Assembly: GCF_008831545.1 (NCBI RefSeq)
Contig: NZ_CP044523.1
Coordinates: 62,001 to 126,000, forward strand
Length of the DNA stretch: 64,000 nt
Direction: 5' to 3'
Origin: Halorussus halophilus
GTDB taxonomy: Archaea > Halobacteriota > Halobacteria > Halobacteriales > Haladaptataceae
In this document: positions 1 through 9,224 of the stretch, piece after piece
How the letters are laid out: the number at the start of each line of letters is the position of its first letter
Position numbering within the stretch: position 1 is the first letter of the stretch
The notes under the pieces: model-generated
Database searches by the model: none
Seen by the model: the letters and a program-made list of their open reading frames with translations, nothing else
Told to the model about the DNA's origin: nothing
Program-made: the position numbers and the translations under genes

Positions 1-79
1 CCAGTCCTTCGAGCGGTTCTTCCAGCGGTTCGGGGACGTGGCGACCACCGAAGTCGCCGAACTGTGATTCGTCTGCCAT
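1..79 (-). CDS. trpB: Tryptophan synthase beta chain-like protein, N-terminal fragment
   Basis: Only the first 26 codons lie in the window; the gene runs off the left edge. The reading starts at an ATG at 79 and contains FGDFGGRHVPEPL, which matches the conserved N-terminal FGxFGGxYVPExL of TrpB, the PLP enzyme that joins indole and serine to make tryptophan. A TATA-like element lies 24-30 bases upstream, fitting a leaderless transcript. A TrpB paralogue cannot be excluded from so short a piece. Confidence 0.6.
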   Translation of the reverse strand, partial: MADESQFGDFGGRHVPEPLEEPLEGL

Positions 80-102
80 GGTGCAATGGTGTCGTCTGCT
101 GT

Positions 103-109
103 GTATAAA
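103..109 (-). promoter_or_regulatory. TATA box of the trpB-like gene
   Basis: TTTATAC on the minus strand, 24-30 bases before the ATG at 79. This is the spacing expected for an archaeal TATA box driving a leaderless mRNA. It is a reading of the sequence only. Confidence 0.5.
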
Positions 110-222
110 TGTGTATCGAACGCCAGAACTGTATCGTGGGTGCGTAGCGGCTCTCGAAGGAATTCGAGACTGCTCGATATTTGATTCTTGATTGAAATCC
201 AGGAATTTACAACTGGCGTTTT

Positions 223-984
223 CTACGTTTTCCCACCGAGATACGCTTCGACGACGCGCTCGTCACCTAACACTTCCTCGGGGTCGCCGTCGGCCAGCAC
301 CGCGCCCTGATTCAGCACGACCAGTCTATCGACCAGCGCGGCTAGCGTCTCGATTTCGTGTTCCACGACGAGTAGCGTCGTCCCGTCGTCGTTCAGTCGC
401 TCGACGTAGCCTCCGATTTTTCGTCCTAACGTCGGATTGACGCCCGCCAGCGGTTCGTCCAGCAGAAGCATCTCGGGGTCGAGCATCAGCGCGCGAGCGA
501 ACTCCAGCAGTTTGCGCTGGCCGCCCGAAAGGTGGCCCGCGTACTCGTTGGCGAGTTCCCCGAGGTCGAAGAAGTCGATGAGTTCGGTCGCTCGCGCTCG
601 GACCTCCGCCTCGCGGTCGGCCGCCCGCTGGGTGCCGACTAGCGCGTCTCTTGCACGCTCGCCCGGATGGTCGCTCGCAGGAAGCCGCACGTTGTCGGCG
701 ACGGTTAGCGTCTCCAACTCGCGGGTCTGCTGGAAGGTGCGGACCATCCCGGCCCGCGCTCGCTGGTAGGTCGGCAGGTCCGTCACGTCCTCACCGTCGA
801 ATTGTACTGTCCCTGAATCCGGCGAAAGCACACCCGACAGACAGTCGAACAGCGTCGTCTTGCCCGCGCCGTTCGGGCCGATGAGGCCGACGAGTTCGCC
901 GCGCTCGATTTCGAAGGTCGCGCCGTCGAGCGCCTGCACGCCGTCGAAGGACTTTTCGAGGTTTTGGGCTTCGAGTAGGGTCAT
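223..984 (-). CDS. livG: ABC transporter ATP-binding protein, branched-chain amino acid type (LivG)
   Basis: 253 residues. Cytoplasmic ATPase of an amino-acid importer. Walker A GPNGAGKTT is near residue 36, the Q-loop region near 85, the signature LSGGQRK near 153, and Walker B LLLDEPLAGVNP follows near 173. The insertion between Q-loop and signature and the ending EAYLGG are typical of LivG. It starts 25 bases after livM and closes the operon. The second ATPase (LivF) normally found next to LivG is absent: the next gene downstream is the trpB-like gene. LivG may act as a homodimer or pair with a LivF encoded elsewhere. Confidence 0.9.
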   Translation of the reverse strand: MTLLEAQNLEKSFDGVQALDGATFEIERGELVGLIGPNGAGKTTLFDCLSGVLSPDSGTVQFDGEDVTDLPTYQRARAGMVRTFQQTRELETLTVADNVRLPASDHPGERARDALVGTQRAADREAEVRARATELIDFFDLGELANEYAGHLSGGQRKLLEFARALMLDPEMLLLDEPLAGVNPTLGRKIGGYVERLNDDGTTLLVVEHEIETLAALVDRLVVLNQGAVLADGDPEEVLGDERVVEAYLGGKT

Positions 985-1009
985 TTTCGTTCGACCTCCG
1001 ATTTTTGCG

Positions 1010-2062
1010 TCATCTTCGCTCGACCCCCAACTCCTCCGGATTGCCCCAGATGCCTGCCGGACGATACCGGATAATGAGAATCAGTGCGAGACCGACCAGC
1101 ACCAGTCGCATCGACGCGAACTGGTCCTGCGTGACGAACGGGAAACTCTCGTTGAGGAATCGCGTGAGCAGGCGCAGACCCAGCACGATTGCGAGTCCGG
1201 CCAGCACGCCGCGGTGGTTGCCCGCGCCGCCGATGAGCATGCCAATCCAGACCAGCACGGTGACGTTCAGGCCGAAGAACCCGGGTGCGACCGCGCCGTT
1301 GTAGAACGCGAAGAGCGCGCCAGCGAGTCCGGCGAGTACCGCGCCGAAGACGAAGGCTTGTAACTTGTAGCTGAAAACGTGCTTGCCGAGCGCGCCAGTC
1401 ACTCTGTCGTCTGCTCGAATCGCCCGCAGAACGCGACCGTAGGGAGCGTTCGTCAGTCGGGAGACGCCGGCGTACGCGAGTAAGAGGACACCAGCGAGCA
1501 GTAACACCGTCGCGGCCAGCGTCGTGTCCGAGTCGCCAGCGAGACTCGCGACCGGTTGCGGGACCCCCAAGATACCGATGTCCGCGCCCGTGATGCCCTC
1601 GAAGCTTCCCAACAAGTCGTGGACGATTTCGGCGACGGCGAGCGTGACGATTGCCAGAAAGTCGTCGCGCAGTCGCAGGGTCGCCACGCCGATGAGTGCG
1701 CCGAGCAGTCCGGCGGCGACGAGGCCCGCCAGTAGGCCGACCGGCCACAGATATCCGAGACCGATGCCCGCGAAGGGATCGTTCGCCGTCGCCATCGCGG
1801 CCGCATACGCGCCGACCGCGAAGAAGGCGACATGGCCGAAGTTGACCAGTCCGGTACTACCGAACTGGAGGTCCAGTCCCAGAACGAGCAGACCGTAGAG
1901 CAGGAAGGTGACGCTCACCTCCAAGAAGACGAGCGCCCAGTTCGGGAGGGGGACGGCGAACGGTACGCCGAGCAGTAGCAGGGTCAGACCGAGTAGGAGT
2001 AGACCTGCGACCTCTGGCGACAGCGGAAGCCGGTTCTCGCGGAGGCGGTCTACGACACTCAT
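1010..2062 (-). CDS. livM: Branched-chain amino acid ABC transporter permease (LivM)
   Basis: 350 residues, strongly hydrophobic with about nine membrane segments. It has the LivM pattern LDLQFGSTGLVNFGHVAFFAVGAYAAA and the later GxGNHRGVLAG cytoplasmic loop. It forms the channel together with LivH. The start is preceded by a short tandem duplication carrying two GGAGG ribosome-binding sequences (2064-2102), so translation initiation here may be unusual. Confidence 0.9.
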   Translation of the reverse strand: MSVVDRLRENRLPLSPEVAGLLLLGLTLLLLGVPFAVPLPNWALVFLEVSVTFLLYGLLVLGLDLQFGSTGLVNFGHVAFFAVGAYAAAMATANDPFAGIGLGYLWPVGLLAGLVAAGLLGALIGVATLRLRDDFLAIVTLAVAEIVHDLLGSFEGITGADIGILGVPQPVASLAGDSDTTLAATVLLLAGVLLLAYAGVSRLTNAPYGRVLRAIRADDRVTGALGKHVFSYKLQAFVFGAVLAGLAGALFAFYNGAVAPGFFGLNVTVLVWIGMLIGGAGNHRGVLAGLAIVLGLRLLTRFLNESFPFVTQDQFASMRLVLVGLALILIIRYRPAGIWGNPEELGVERR

Positions 2063-2063
2063 C

Positions 2064-2102
2064 TGTGCTTTTCCTCCAAACTCATCTTTCCCTCCAAACT
2101 CA
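2064..2102 (-). repeat. Tandem duplication with two GGAGG sites before livM
   Basis: The stretch ATGAGTTTGGAGG(G/A)AAAG occurs twice in a row between livH and livM. The first ATG overlaps the livH stop (ATGA). Read in frame it gives a 14-codon minigene ending just before the livM start. Each copy supplies a GGAGG sequence. It may be a duplicated ribosome-binding site or a leader peptide for coupled translation. Confidence 0.7.
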
Positions 2103-2984
2103 TGCTCGCACCTCCGCGCCAGCGATGCCGCCCGGCCGAACGAGCAGGACGACGATGAGCACGACGAACGCCATCGTCGTGCCGAGTTGCGTCGCCCAAC
2201 TCGGTAGCTGTGCGACGGCCAGCGAGATGGTGATTCCTAAGATGTACGACCCCACTATCGCGCCGTAGACGCTCCCAGCGCCGCCCAGAATCGCGGCGGT
2301 GATGACCAGCAGGAGTTGGCCGAACCCAACCGTGGGCGTCGCGGCGCGCTGGACCGCAAGCAAGTAGCCTGCGAGTCCGGCGAGTCCGGACGAAAACAGC
2401 CAGACGACCGTTCGCATCCGGGCGGTGTTGATGCCCGTGACGAGTGCCAAGTCCTCGTTGTCGCTCATCGCCCGGAGCGCGGTGCCCAGTTTGGTGTACT
2501 GGAGCAGGGCGTGCATGGCGAGAAACGACGCAATAGCCACGCCGATTACGAACAACTGCTGGCTGGTCACGAACACGTCGAGCGACTCGACTCGGTAGAC
2601 CGACGTTTCGCCGAGCGCGAAGCGTTTCGGTTGCGGTCCCGCGAGCAGTCGAATCCCGTTGCGCATCACGAGACCGAGACCGATAGATGTGAGTAACAGC
2701 GGAATCGGCCCTGTTTGCTGGATTGGTCTGAATACGAGCATCGCCAGTGCCCACCCGACGACTGCCGAGAGTAGAATCGTCGCAGGAATCGCGGCGGCGC
2801 TCGGCAAGCCGACGCTCTCTGCCAATCCGAAGCCGACGAACGCGCCGACGGTGACGTACTCGCCGTGCGCGAAGTTTATCATGTTCACCAGTCCGTAGAC
2901 GAGGGTGAACCCGACCGCCGCGACGGCGACGTACGACCCGAGGACGACGCCGAAGACGACGTCCTGCAAGACCAGCAAGACCAT
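2100..2984 (-). CDS. livH: Branched-chain amino acid ABC transporter permease (LivH)
   Basis: 294 residues with about eight membrane segments. It shows the LivH marker YGLVNMINFAHGEYVTVGAF near residue 30 and GGAGSVYGAIVGSYILG near residue 230, the loop that contacts the ATPase. Its ATG follows the stop codon of the binding-protein gene with no gap, so the two are surely cotranscribed. Length is normal for the family. Confidence 0.92.
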   Translation of the reverse strand: MVLLVLQDVVFGVVLGSYVAVAAVGFTLVYGLVNMINFAHGEYVTVGAFVGFGLAESVGLPSAAAIPATILLSAVVGWALAMLVFRPIQQTGPIPLLLTSIGLGLVMRNGIRLLAGPQPKRFALGETSVYRVESLDVFVTSQQLFVIGVAIASFLAMHALLQYTKLGTALRAMSDNEDLALVTGINTARMRTVVWLFSSGLAGLAGYLLAVQRAATPTVGFGQLLLVITAAILGGAGSVYGAIVGSYILGITISLAVAQLPSWATQLGTTMAFVVLIVVLLVRPGGIAGAEVRA

Positions 2985-4274
2985 CTAGTAGGTGTCCACC
3001 AACGGCCTGAGTTCGTCGGTCGGTATCACGTCTATCTGCTCGAAGCCCTGCGGCGAGACCTGCTCGACGCCTACGTCGCCGAACACGTTGCCGAAGCCGG
3101 TGAAGTTGACTGGCGTCGCGGCTCCTTGATAGTTGATTTCGTCGCCGTTGGAGAGCGCCTGCTTGCCCTCCGCGAACGTCTGAACGGTCGTGCCGCCCTC
3201 GCGTGAGACCGGTCCCAGATTTCGCTCGATGGCTTGCGTGCTGGCTTCTCCCGCGCGCTCCATCGCTAACGCCGCGACGTTCGTCGCGTCGTAGGCCGCC
3301 ACGCCCCACGCGTGCAGGTCGGCGTCACCAGCTTGGTTGTACTTTTCGAGGAACTGGTCGTAGCCCGGTCCTTGGCCGGTTGCGACCGCCAACCACGCAC
3401 CGCTGGCGGCCTGCCCGGCGTTGTTGATGAGGTCCTCGCTCCTGAGGCCGTCTTCGAGCAGGAGTTGTGTGCCGTACCCCGCGGACGACCACTCGCGGAC
3501 GATTGTCACAGCGTCCTGTAGCGCGACGGCGAGCGCCCACGCATCGAAGTCGTTGCTGAACAGGCGGTTGAGTTCCGACTGGTAGGTCGATTTCCCCTCC
3601 TCGACTTCGAGACGCGTAGCGACGGTGCCACCGCCGTTCTCGTAGGCAGACTGGAACGCGTCGGCCCACGACCGCTCGCCCTGACTCGTCCCGTTCAAGA
3701 TGCCGACCCGGCCCATGTCCTCGTCGAGCAACTTCTTCGCCGCGCCGATGGTGTGGACCGTGTCGCTGATGATGGTCCGCCACACCCAGTCGTCGTCGCC
3801 CAGATTCTGGGGCGTCTCCTTGTCGCCGCCTCGGCCGTCCAGCGCGGTCGAACCGGGCCACGGCGTGACGATTGGCACCTGTTGACTCTTCAGGAAGTCG
3901 AACAGCGGCGTAATCTCGCTCGAAAAGAGGCCGAGGATGGCCATCGCGTCGTCGTTGTTCTTCAACTGCTGGACGACCTGTCGCGCCTGTGCTGGGTCTA
4001 CTGCGGTGTCGCGCCGCTGAAGGTTCACCTGCTGCCCGAGCGCGCCCCCAGCGTCGTTTATCTCCTGAATGGCGAGGTCCGTCGATTGGGAGACTGCCGG
4101 TTGCAGATAGTCCCACTTCCCCGTCAGCGACGCCGGTTGCCCGAACGTCACCGGTCCGTTCTGTGCGCCAGCGCTTCCGACGACGCCGAGCGCACTTGCT
4201 CCCCCAAGCGCACCCACTCCCCCGACCGCCTTCAGCACCGCTCGGCGGCCAATTTTCGCGTCATTTGTTCTCAT
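2985..4274 (-). CDS. Tat-secreted substrate-binding protein of the Liv-type ABC transporter
   Basis: 429 residues. The N-terminus has the twin-arginine motif GRRAVLK followed by a Gly/Ala-rich hydrophobic stretch ending SAGAQNG. No lipobox cysteine is seen, so it may be released or held by another route. The body is a periplasmic binding protein type 1 fold (GQPASLTGKWDYLQPAV at the start, later NDAGGALGQQV and VDPAQARQVVQQL). It is the first gene of the operon and should capture the ligand outside the cell. The substrate (amino acid, amide or urea) cannot be told from sequence. Confidence 0.88.
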   Translation of the reverse strand: MRTNDAKIGRRAVLKAVGGVGALGGASALGVVGSAGAQNGPVTFGQPASLTGKWDYLQPAVSQSTDLAIQEINDAGGALGQQVNLQRRDTAVDPAQARQVVQQLKNNDDAMAILGLFSSEITPLFDFLKSQQVPIVTPWPGSTALDGRGGDKETPQNLGDDDWVWRTIISDTVHTIGAAKKLLDEDMGRVGILNGTSQGERSWADAFQSAYENGGGTVATRLEVEEGKSTYQSELNRLFSNDFDAWALAVALQDAVTIVREWSSAGYGTQLLLEDGLRSEDLINNAGQAASGAWLAVATGQGPGYDQFLEKYNQAGDADLHAWGVAAYDATNVAALAMERAGEASTQAIERNLGPVSREGGTTVQTFAEGKQALSNGDEINYQGAATPVNFTGFGNVFGDVGVEQVSPQGFEQIDVIPTDELRPLVDTY

Positions 4275-4809
4275 GGCACATTTGTCAATCCCCGCGGGCG
4301 CGCTTAAGAGTGGTATGTGTAATCGCCGAAACGAGTCGGTTGGATAAGCGTTCGGGGGTGTTGGTTTAGTGGTTCGGTGGATTTGAGGGTTCTACCTCGT
4401 GGATTGGTGTGTTTGGGGAGGTAGAGATGCCTGGCTAAAAGACAGGGTGGGACTGGACAAGGGCTTTCGAGGAAGGCACGTTGATTGTTCTGACTGCTGT
4501 GCAGCAACGACGAACGCAGTGACGCTAGCTATTCCCGAAGCCGATGAGAGACCGCATCGCACAGCACCGCGACCACCGTCGGACAAACCGCGTCCGACGA
4601 GGTCACACTCACTTCGTTCGCGTGACTGCCACACACCTCCCCAACCGATTCGCTCACATCCGTTCGCTCATTCCTCGCACGATTTCGGTGCGACCACCGT
4701 CGGAGCAAGTTCCGACGAGCCTTCCTTCGCTACGCTCAGGATGACACTTCGGGTCACACCAGCGCGCGCCGGGTAGTACGACGAAGTTCGAGAAACCAAC
4801 TCCTCACTC
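4275..4809. other. Intergenic region without a supported gene; short direct repeats
   Basis: About 535 bases between the transporter operon and the FAD oxidoreductase. No reading frame looks protein-like. A CTTAAG element near 4309 may be the promoter of the transporter operon. The 15-mer GCGACCACCGTCGGA occurs at 4569-4583 and again at 4690-4704, each followed within 15 bases by CCGACGAG, so the two copies share a local context and could form short hairpins. Confidence 0.5.
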
Positions 4810-5964
4810 TTACGCCACGTTCCGTTCTTCCAGCAGTTCCCCGCTCTCGAACCTATCACTCCCCAGCCCAGAAATGTCCACCAGCGACGCCTCCCCGTCC
4901 AGCACCAGTTCCGTGACCAACTGCCCGGTCGCTGGCGCGTGCTGGAAGCCGTGGCCCGAGAACCCCACCACGTTCACGAAGCCCGGAACGGTCTCTTCGA
5001 CGATTGGATGGTGGTCGGGCGTCACCGCGTACAGACCGGCCCAGCCGCGCCGAATCCGCGAGTCCGGACCGAAGTAGCCTGCGAGGTCCCCCGCACGTTC
5101 GACGGCCTCGGCGGCCCAGTCGAGGTCGAACTTCTGGTCGAACGCGTCCGGATCCTCGTCGGGGTCTTGTCCCCCAAAGTTCCCGCCGACGAGCGCCGCA
5201 CCCTCGCGTTCCGGCCGGAAGTGCGCCCCCGAATCCAAATCGATGGTCAGCGGCACGTCCTCAGGCACCCGTATCTCGGGTTCCACGACGAGCATCTGCC
5301 TGCGCTTCGGGCGCACTGGCAAGTCCACGTCGGCCATCGCCGCAACTCGTCGTGCCCACGGTCCCGCCGCGTTCACGACGAAGTCGGCGTCGATTTGCTC
5401 GCCGTCGGCGACCACTCCCGTGACGCCCGCTCCGCCCCCGCCACGCTCGATTGCGCTCACAGTCGTCTTCGTCCGAATCTCGACCCCGGATTCTCGGGCC
5501 GCGGTGGCGAAGCCCTGTAGGGCAAGGTGCGGGTCCGCGAAGCCGTCCGTCGGCGAGTACGTCGCCGTGAGGAGTCCCTCGATCTTCAGTTCGGGACAGT
5601 GTTCGCTCGCTTGCTCCGGAGTCAACAACTCGCTCGGAACGCCCCGCTCGTTCTGCATGGCGACGTTGGCTTCGAACTGGCGTGCCGCCTCTTCCTCGCG
5701 GGTGACGAAGAGGTAGCCCGCTTTGCGGTGGGCGATGTCGGTGCCGAACGTCTCCCTGAAGTCGTTCCAGACGCGCATGCTGGCGACGGATAACTCGACG
5801 TTGACCGGCGTGGAGAACTGCGCGCGAATGCCGCCGACCGAGCGTTCGGTACTCCCGTTGCCGACGTTTCCCTTTTCGAAGACGGTCACGTCAGCGCCGC
5901 GTTCGGCGAGGTAGTACGCGCTGGCGAGTCCGACGATGCCGCCCCCGACGACCGCTACGTGCAT
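4810..5964 (-). CDS. FAD-dependent oxidoreductase of the DAO / sarcosine oxidase beta family
   Basis: 384 residues from the ATG at 5964; a longer in-frame start adds five residues ahead of the fold. The dinucleotide-binding motif VVGGGIVGLASAYYLAERG sits at the very N-terminus. The Glu ending the second strand (VTVFEKG) and the C-terminal GFSGHGFQHAPATG block are typical of glycine/sarcosine oxidase and DadA-like enzymes that oxidise amino acids or N-methyl amines with FAD. It is a single gene. The substrate is unknown; an amino acid would fit the neighbouring Liv-type transporter, but that is inference. Confidence 0.85.
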   Translation of the reverse strand: MHVAVVGGGIVGLASAYYLAERGADVTVFEKGNVGNGSTERSVGGIRAQFSTPVNVELSVASMRVWNDFRETFGTDIAHRKAGYLFVTREEEAARQFEANVAMQNERGVPSELLTPEQASEHCPELKIEGLLTATYSPTDGFADPHLALQGFATAARESGVEIRTKTTVSAIERGGGGAGVTGVVADGEQIDADFVVNAAGPWARRVAAMADVDLPVRPKRRQMLVVEPEIRVPEDVPLTIDLDSGAHFRPEREGAALVGGNFGGQDPDEDPDAFDQKFDLDWAAEAVERAGDLAGYFGPDSRIRRGWAGLYAVTPDHHPIVEETVPGFVNVVGFSGHGFQHAPATGQLVTELVLDGEASLVDISGLGSDRFESGELLEERNVA

Positions 5965-6104
5965 GCAGTGGTGTAGCACGCCACGGAGAATAACGGTTCC
6001 CCCGCTCAGTTCTCGTTCGCGTGCCGTTCGGTTTCGACTGGTAACGACACGAGAACTCGTGAACGGACGCCTCGGTTTATCGCCCGGCAGGGCGACCTAA
6101 TCGT

Positions 6105-6401
6105 ATGGCCGACGACCGCGAACAGGGCGTGGACTTCGGCGACTTAGAATCGCGACTTGACGCCCACGACTACCCGGCGACGACTGAGGAAATAGTGGCG
6201 GAGTTCGGCGACGAGGAAGTTAGCTACGCCGACGGGTCAGAGACGGTCGCTTCACTGTTGGAACCACTCTCCGAGACGTACGACTCCGCCGACGACGTTC
6301 GCCAGTCCATCTTCAACATGGTCGGCGAAGGCGCAATCGGGCGCAAGGGATACACCGACCGCGGCGGGACCGAACACGAGCGCGAAGACGAATCGATGTA
6401 G
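6105..6401 (+). CDS. DUF5789 family haloarchaeal protein
   Basis: 98 residues, very acidic. The blocks HDYPATTEEIVAEFGD, YADGSETV and the ending VRQSIFNMVGEGAIGRKGYTDRGG match the haloarchaeal DUF5789 family as I remember it. The function is unknown. TTTATC about 30 bases before the ATG suggests a leaderless transcript. It stands alone, divergent from the oxidoreductase gene. Confidence 0.8.
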   Translation: MADDREQGVDFGDLESRLDAHDYPATTEEIVAEFGDEEVSYADGSETVASLLEPLSETYDSADDVRQSIFNMVGEGAIGRKGYTDRGGTEHEREDESM

Positions 6402-6629
6402 CAAGTCGCTCTCGGTGTCGCGAGTCGCTCTAAGGTCGGCATAACTCCTACAACGACTGCTTTCTCGGCGACAAACGCGCCTTAATCGCCAGCGGGGTCC
6501 GTTTGCGCTCCCAAACGGTTCTGAACGGACGACTACGTTATCCGACCATCTGTTGAACACGGAATAGCAGCAAACTCGCGCGGGGTCGCCGCGAACTCTC
6601 GCCCGCGCTGGGGAGTATACTACTACCAA

Positions 6630-8153
6630 ATGACTTCAAACACGATTGGGGCCACAGCCAAATCCGCCGCAGACTCTGTCGCGGCGGTACTAGACGGACG
6701 CGAACTCGTGGTCGCATCGAACCGCGAACCGTACAGCCACGGCTACACGGACGGAGAAATAGTCGTGGACCGCCCCGCTGGCGGACTGACCGCCGCGCTC
6801 GACCCGGTGATGCAGGCAGTCGAAGGCACGTGGGTCGCGTGGGGCGACGGCGACGCAGACAGAGAAGTCGTCAATGACGAGGGGACAGTGGGTGTGCCGC
6901 CCGAAGACCCCGCCTACGACTTACGGCGCGTCTGGCTCTCTGACGAGCAAGTGTCGGGTTACTACCGCGGCTACAGCAATCAGGTGCTGTGGCCACTCTG
7001 CCACCTCGACACTGCCAAAGTGAACGCCGACCCGACGTTCTGGGCACAGTACCGACAGACGAACGCGGACTTCGCCGACGCGATTCTCGACGCCGCCGAG
7101 GACGACTCGGTCGTCTGGTTCCAAGACTACCACCTCGCGCTCGCTCCCAGACGAGTGCGAGACGCCCGGCCCGACGCCACGCTCGCGCACTTCTGGCACA
7201 TCCCGTGGCCCACGTGGGACGCATTTCAGGCATGCCCGCAGTACGAGCAGTTGCTCGACGGCCTGCTGGCGAACGACCTCGTGGGCTTCCATACGGAGGC
7301 GTACTGCCGGAACTTCCTCGACTGCGTGGAGGCCGCCACGCACGCTCGCGTCGATAGAGCCAGCGCGAGCGTCTCCTACAAGGGCCAGCGGACGTTCGTC
7401 CGCTCGTTCCCGCTCGGCATCGACGCCGCCCAGCGGGCCGAACTCGCCACCAGCGAGGCGGCCGATGACTACTGGCAACGCTTCCGTGAAGGGTACGACA
7501 TCGACGCCGACACACGCCTCGCGCTCGGTGTCGAGCGCCTCGACTACACGAAGGGCATCGAACGCCGACTCGACGCGCTCGAACGCTTCTGGGAGCAGTA
7601 CCCCGAGTGGCGCGGCGAACTGACTTACGTCCAGAAGGGCACCGAGAGTCGGAGCGAAATCCCGGCCTACAGCGAGCTACAGAACCGCGTCGCGGACGCC
7701 ATCGAGCGCGTCAACGACCGATTCGGTACCGACGACTGGACGCCAGTCGTCTCGCTGACCGACCACGTTCCGGACGCCGGACTGGCCGCGCTCTACCGCG
7801 AGGCGGACCTCGCACTCGTCACGCCGGTCCGAGACGGGATGAATCTCGTCGCCAAGGAGTACGTCGCCTCCCAGACAGGCGAGTCGGGCGTCCTCGTGCT
7901 GAGCGAACTCGCAGGCTCGCACGAACAACTCGGCGACGAATCAGTTCTCGTTCATCCGTACGACGAAGCAGGTGTCGCCGACGGCATCGCCGACGCGCTG
8001 GAACTCTCTCGAGACGAGCGTGCCCGCCGGATGGCCGCGCTCCAGCGGTCGGTCCACGCCGAGGACGTGTACGACTGGCTCGAATCGCAGTTCCAGACCG
8101 TCGCCGCAGTCGAACGCGGGCGGCAGTCGTCTCGCGCGATGCTCGAACGATGA
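6630..8153 (+). CDS. otsA: Alpha,alpha-trehalose-phosphate synthase (GT20)
   Basis: 507 residues. Transfers glucose from a nucleotide sugar to glucose-6-phosphate to make trehalose-6-phosphate. Visible family motifs are [10 protein letters not shown] near residue 35, GGLTAALDP near 57, [13 protein letters not shown] near 160, [10 protein letters not shown] near 187, [13 protein letters not shown] near 300 and [14 protein letters not shown] near 405. The phosphatase gene otsB follows after 16 bases, forming a complete trehalose operon, probably for osmoprotection alongside salt-in adaptation. Length is normal. Confidence 0.93.
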   Translation: MTSNTIGATAKSAADSVAAVLDGRELVVASNREPYSHGYTDGEIVVDRPAGGLTAALDPVMQAVEGTWVAWGDGDADREVVNDEGTVGVPPEDPAYDLRRVWLSDEQVSGYYRGYSNQVLWPLCHLDTAKVNADPTFWAQYRQTNADFADAILDAAEDDSVVWFQDYHLALAPRRVRDARPDATLAHFWHIPWPTWDAFQACPQYEQLLDGLLANDLVGFHTEAYCRNFLDCVEAATHARVDRASASVSYKGQRTFVRSFPLGIDAAQRAELATSEAADDYWQRFREGYDIDADTRLALGVERLDYTKGIERRLDALERFWEQYPEWRGELTYVQKGTESRSEIPAYSELQNRVADAIERVNDRFGTDDWTPVVSLTDHVPDAGLAALYREADLALVTPVRDGMNLVAKEYVASQTGESGVLVLSELAGSHEQLGDESVLVHPYDEAGVADGIADALELSRDERARRMAALQRSVHAEDVYDWLESQFQTVAAVERGRQSSRAMLER

Positions 8154-8169
8154 GCGAGGGGTGAGACAG

Positions 8170-9093
8170 ATGATGACAGAAGAACGTGACTCGCCCCCAC
8201 TACTCCGCGAGAACCTCCACGCGCTCGTAGAGGGACTCGTCGCCGCCGAGGGGTTGTTCGTCCTGCTCGACTTCGACGGAACGCTCGCCAGTATCGAATC
8301 TCGGCCGGACGACGCGACGATGCCGGACCCGACTCGCGAGGCAATCGTGCGACTGGCCGACGCCCCAAACGTGGAAGTCGGCGTCGTCAGCGGTCGGGCG
8401 TTGGCCGACGTGCGCCAGCGACTGGCGGTAGACGAGCGAGTCGCCGTGAGCGACGCGAACGGTGACACTCACAGCGGCGAGTCGGTTCGCGAACGCTCCG
8501 AAATCGCCTACGCTGGTAACCACGGACTCGAACTGTACGCCGACGGCCAGCGAGTCGTCCATCCGGTCGCCAGGGAGACGCAGGGCACCATCGAACACCT
8601 CTGTGACCAACTCACCGAACGACTGCTGGGCATCGACGGGGCGCTCGTCGAGCGCAAGGGCGTCACCGCGACGGTCCACACGCGACTCGTCGCCGACGAA
8701 GCAGTGCCGTTCGTCTCGGCCATCGTGGAGTCGCTGGCTTCCACCTACGACGACGTGCGACTGACGACGGGCAAGGACGTGCTCGAACTGCGCCCGGCCG
8801 TCGCGTGGGATAAAGGCGAGGCGGTTCACTGGCTCGCCGACGAAGTCGTCCCCGACGGCGAACAGTGGTTCCCCGTCTACCTCGGCGACGACACGACCGA
8901 CGAAGCGGCGTTCGCCGCGCTCGCCGACCACGACCGGGGGTTCGGCGTCAAGGTCGGGAGCCATCCGCCGACGGACGCACCGTACCGCGTCTCGGACCCC
9001 GAGGCAGTCCGACAACTGCTCTCGTGGCTTGCGGCCTACGGCGTCGAGTTCATCCACGCCGACCTGCCGCGGTCCCCGCTTGGAATCGCGTGA
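8170..9093 (+). CDS. otsB: Trehalose-6-phosphate phosphatase (HAD family)
   Basis: 307 residues from the ATG at 8170, chosen because GAGGGGTGA lies just upstream; the open frame extends further but overlaps otsA. HAD motif I DFDGTLAS near residue 34, VVSGRAL near 74, YAGNHGLEL near 115, DKGEAVHWL near 220 and YLGDDTTDEAAF near 238 are the trehalose-phosphatase motifs. It removes the phosphate from the OtsA product. It is probably cotranscribed with otsA. Confidence 0.93.
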   Translation: MMTEERDSPPLLRENLHALVEGLVAAEGLFVLLDFDGTLASIESRPDDATMPDPTREAIVRLADAPNVEVGVVSGRALADVRQRLAVDERVAVSDANGDTHSGESVRERSEIAYAGNHGLELYADGQRVVHPVARETQGTIEHLCDQLTERLLGIDGALVERKGVTATVHTRLVADEAVPFVSAIVESLASTYDDVRLTTGKDVLELRPAVAWDKGEAVHWLADEVVPDGEQWFPVYLGDDTTDEAAFAALADHDRGFGVKVGSHPPTDAPYRVSDPEAVRQLLSWLAAYGVEFIHADLPRSPLGIA

Positions 9094-9224
9094 GCGGTCC
9101 TGTTCGCCGCACGACGCGGCGTAACGCGGCGTTGAATCGGGGAAAGCTCTGCCGACGGCGACTGAACGGTGTAAACGGTCGGCTCAGTTTATTCGCCGAA
9201 TCAGTCAAAGCCCCGGATGTAACC

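Noticed and set aside
4399-4776. Plus-strand frame of 125 codons downstream of the transporter operon start
   Set aside because: His/Arg/Ser/Pro-rich translation of repeated non-coding DNA, without start signal or protein-like pattern.
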